A stretch of 7,358 nucleotides of DNA from Hyphomicrobiales bacterium (lineage in GTDB: Bacteria; Pseudomonadota; Alphaproteobacteria; Rhizobiales; Rhizobiaceae), in contig JAATGD010000403.1 in the NCBI GenBank assembly GCA_015654965.1, positions 1 to 7,358 on the forward strand, written 5' to 3'. The position numbers and the translations under genes were made by a program. The notes beneath the pieces are model-generated. The model was given only the letters and a program-made list of their open reading frames with translations. It was not told the origin of the DNA and did no database searches. Position 1 is the stretch's first letter. The number at the start of each line of letters is the position of its first letter. Positions 5,335-7,358 of this stretch are shown here, in pieces.

Positions 5335-6762
5335 TCAGGCGACACGCGGCGCACCAAGCATTTCTTCCGGCCAGGCGGCCTGATAGGCAGCCGCAAGCCT
5401 CAGCACGATGTCGTCGCGATAACGTGGGCCGACGAATTGCAGGCCGACCGGCAATCCGCCTCTATCAAACCCGCAAGGAACAGAAACGGCGGGCTGCCCG
5501 GTCATGTTGAACGGATAGGTGAAGGGTGACCAGTCGGACCAGTCTTTGCCCTCGGTGCCGCCGGGGAAATCGACACCGGCCTCGATTGCCGTCACCGGCA
5601 TCGTCGGCAGCATCAGTGCGTCATATTTTTCATGAAAGCGCGCCATCGTGACCTTGAGATCGGCCCGAACCTGTTCGGCGTCGACATAATCCCGCGCAGT
5701 GTAGACACAGCCTTTTTCATAGATACGGATCAGGCCCGGATCCATGAGTTTCTTCTGCGCCTGCGTCGGATTGACCATTTCAACGGTTCGGGCTTCCGCC
5801 GCATACCACAATGTCAGCAGTGCATCCTGCGGATTGGCAAAGCCGGGATCAACCTCTTCGATAATCGCGCCCATATCCGCAAGGCGTTTTGCAGCGCGCT
5901 CAATGGCGGCAGCGACATCCGGCTGAACTTCGGCATAACCGAGATTGCGGCTATAGCCGATCTTCACCCCCTTCACGCTCGCATTGCTGATCCCCGCACG
6001 CCAGTCCGGCACCGGTGTCGGGCAATAGCCATACATGGCTTTGGGCGTCGGCCCGGTCGTGGCGTTCATGAACAGGGCTGCGTCTTCGACCGTGCGCGTC
6101 AACGGACCGCGATGGGCAAGCTCGAACAGCGTCGTCGGCGTATCGGACGGTATCCAGCCATAGCTCGGCTTGATGCCGAACGTGCCGGAAAACGAGGCCG
6201 GGATGCGGATGGAGCCCGCGCCATCCGACCCCTCATGCAGCACGCCCATATTGAGCGCCGCCGCAACGGCCGCACCGCCCGAGGACCCGCCCGATGCGCG
6301 ATCCGTGCGCCAGGGGTTGAGCGTATTGCCGAAAGCCGGTCCGTGGGTGACGCCCTTCCAGCCGAATTCCGGCGATGTTGTCGTCCCCAGAATGGTCACG
6401 CCCGCCCCGCGCAGGCGTTCCATGATCAAAAACTCCTTTTCCGAAGGCGTTGTCGCACCAAGCGCTGAGCCGCGCCGCCACGGAATGCCCTTGACCGGCG
6501 TCAGTTCCTTGATCGTCGTCGGCGCGCCATCAATAGGGCTCAACGGCTCGTCCCTCTTCCAGCGCGCTTCGGACTGTCTTGCCTCCGCCAGCGCCAGTTC
6601 CGGCACGACATAGGCGAACGCGTTGACGCCCGGATTGAATGTCTCGATCCGCGCCAGCGAAGCCTTCGCGGCTTCGACCGGCGACGCCTTGCCCGAAGCG
6701 AACAACCTGGAAAGCTCGACTGCGGTCATTTCGCCAAGATCTGTCTTGTCCGTCATGCTCAT
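5335..6762 (-). CDS. Amidase-signature family hydrolase
   Basis: Cytoplasmic amidohydrolase of the amidase signature family, 475 residues, a full-length member. The Ser-cisSer-Lys triad is complete: K85 in PTTIKELTP, cis-S160 in SGGSSGGAA and nucleophile S184 in GAGSIRIPASFSGTFGIKPS. The spacings (75 and 24 residues) match those of fatty acid amide hydrolase. The C-terminal half has the usual DALMLPTMPVTA and FNMTGQPAVSVPCG segments. There is no signal peptide or membrane segment. The start at 6762 has AGGGGA 8 bases upstream; a second ATG two codons later is possible. It lies 21 bases after the first aminotransferase and before the kinase. It does not look like GatA, which works with GatB and GatC; neither neighbour is present. 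In this operon it probably frees an amine or acid from an amide substrate; specificity in this family cannot be predicted from sequence. Confidence 0.94.
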   Translation of the reverse strand: MSMTDKTDLGEMTAVELSRLFASGKASPVEAAKASLARIETFNPGVNAFAYVVPELALAEARQSEARWKRDEPLSPIDGAPTTIKELTPVKGIPWRRGSALGATTPSEKEFLIMERLRGAGVTILGTTTSPEFGWKGVTHGPAFGNTLNPWRTDRASGGSSGGAAVAAALNMGVLHEGSDGAGSIRIPASFSGTFGIKPSYGWIPSDTPTTLFELAHRGPLTRTVEDAALFMNATTGPTPKAMYGYCPTPVPDWRAGISNASVKGVKIGYSRNLGYAEVQPDVAAAIERAAKRLADMGAIIEEVDPGFANPQDALLTLWYAAEARTVEMVNPTQAQKKLMDPGLIRIYEKGCVYTARDYVDAEQVRADLKVTMARFHEKYDALMLPTMPVTAIEAGVDFPGGTEGKDWSDWSPFTYPFNMTGQPAVSVPCGFDRGGLPVGLQFVGPRYRDDIVLRLAAAYQAAWPEEMLGAPRVA

Positions 6763-6770
6763 AATGTCAT

Positions 6771-6776
6771 TCCCCT
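6771..6776 (-). promoter_or_regulatory. Ribosome binding site of the amidase gene
   Basis: The minus strand reads AGGGGA, 8 bases before the ATG at 6760-6762, inside the 21-base gap after the aminotransferase stop codon. Confidence 0.6.
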
Positions 6777-6783
6777 GAAATGA

Positions 6784-7358
6784 TTAGCCGCGTGCCGCCT
6801 GAACCGTATCGAGCGCACGTTTGACCGCACCGAACATGTCGTCGATCTGTTCGGCGGTGATGATCAGCGGCGGACAGAAGCAGATAGCCTCCCCGATATT
6901 ACGGATGATCAGGCCTTCGTCCTGACAGGCGGCTGCGACGGCTGCGGTCGCATCACCTACATTGGCATCGGCCCATGGCTTGATCTCCAGCGCACCGAGC
7001 AGGCCGACGCCACGCGAGGAATGCGCCAGCGGATGTCTGGCGAGTTTTGCCAGTCCTCCAAGGAAGTTTTCTTCCAGACGCGCGGCATTGCCGACGAGAT
7101 CGCGTTCCTGAATAATCTTCAGGTTTTCCAGCCCGACCGCAGTTGCGACCGGATGGCCGGATGCGGTAAAACCGTGACCAAAAACCCCGATACGGTCGGA
7201 TTCATCGGCAATTGGCTGGTAGAAACGGTCATTCATGAGGATCGCGGAAAGCGGCATATAGGATGACGATATCTGCTTGGAGAGAACAAGCACGTCCGGT
7301 TCGATGCCGAGCGTTTCGCAGGCGAACATTTTTCCCGTGCGTCCGAAACCGCAAATCA
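6784..7358 (-). CDS. Class III PLP-dependent aminotransferase (N-terminus cut off)
   Basis: Fold type I PLP enzyme of the omega-amino-acid:pyruvate / putrescine aminotransferase group, transferring a primary amino group to a keto acid. Only about the last 190 residues are in the window; the frame is open to the right edge and reads ICGFGRTGKMFACETLGIEP, the part just after the PLP-binding DEV. The PLP lysine is in VLSKQISSSYMPLSA (codon 7276-7278). Further family marks are FGHGFTASGHPVATAVGLEN, RGVGLLGALE and the C-terminal IRNIGEAICFCPPL. The ATG at 7329 is not the real start, because conserved family sequence continues upstream of it. This enzyme differs from the phospho-lyase-like protein in the same operon: it lacks MGKPMGNG and keeps the transaminase-type SKQISSSY. 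The amidase follows after 21 bases. Substrate unknown. Confidence 0.92.
   Translation of the reverse strand, partial: ICGFGRTGKMFACETLGIEPDVLVLSKQISSSYMPLSAILMNDRFYQPIADESDRIGVFGHGFTASGHPVATAVGLENLKIIQERDLVGNAARLEENFLGGLAKLARHPLAHSSRGVGLLGALEIKPWADANVGDATAAVAAACQDEGLIIRNIGEAICFCPPLIITAEQIDDMFGAVKRALDTVQAARG

Noticed and set aside
4306..5529. Plus-strand open frame (407 codons) opposite the kinase and the end of the amidase gene
   Set aside because: Spans two real minus-strand genes and their gap; low-complexity H- and R-rich translation with no family likeness.

Overview
The window looks like part of an accessory or catabolic region from an alphaproteobacterium, probably Hyphomicrobiales (Brucella/Ochrobactrum or a rhizobial relative). 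I base this on moderate-to-high GC, GC-rich third codon positions and the style of the encoded proteins, so the organism is an inference. Every real gene lies on the minus strand, so transcription runs from high to low coordinates. There are no RNA genes, mobile elements, insertion sequences or CRISPR arrays that I can support.

In transcription order the genes are: (1) the C-terminal part of a class III PLP aminotransferase, cut by the right edge; (2) an amidase-signature hydrolase; (3) a hydroxylysine-kinase-like APH-fold kinase; (4) a second class III PLP enzyme of the phospho-lyase (PHYKPL/ETNPPL, formerly AGXT2L) type; (5) an M20-family N-carbamoyl-amino-acid/allantoate-type metallohydrolase; (6) a GntR-FCD regulator; and, after a 217-bp AT-rich gap, (7) the N-terminal part of a LysR-type regulator, cut by the left edge. 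Genes 1 to 6 are tightly packed, with gaps of 11 to about 70 bases, and look like one operon. Several starts are better placed at internal ATG codons that have good Shine-Dalgarno sequences.

The main biological point is the kinase next to the phospho-lyase homologue. In animals the same two families act in sequence on hydroxylysine: a kinase phosphorylates the hydroxyl, then a PLP enzyme eliminates phosphate and ammonia to give a semialdehyde. The window therefore probably encodes a catabolic route for a hydroxylated amine or amino acid. The amidase and the M20 hydrolase would release or process amide- or ureido-linked forms, and the second aminotransferase would handle another amino group. 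The real substrate cannot be read from the sequence. The operon's promoter, any transporter and any aldehyde dehydrogenase would lie beyond the right edge.

The only sizeable non-coding stretch is 547-763, between the two regulator genes. It holds a near-perfect 20-bp palindrome, a short inverted repeat and candidate promoter elements for the LysR gene, and it shows no convincing Rho-independent terminator.
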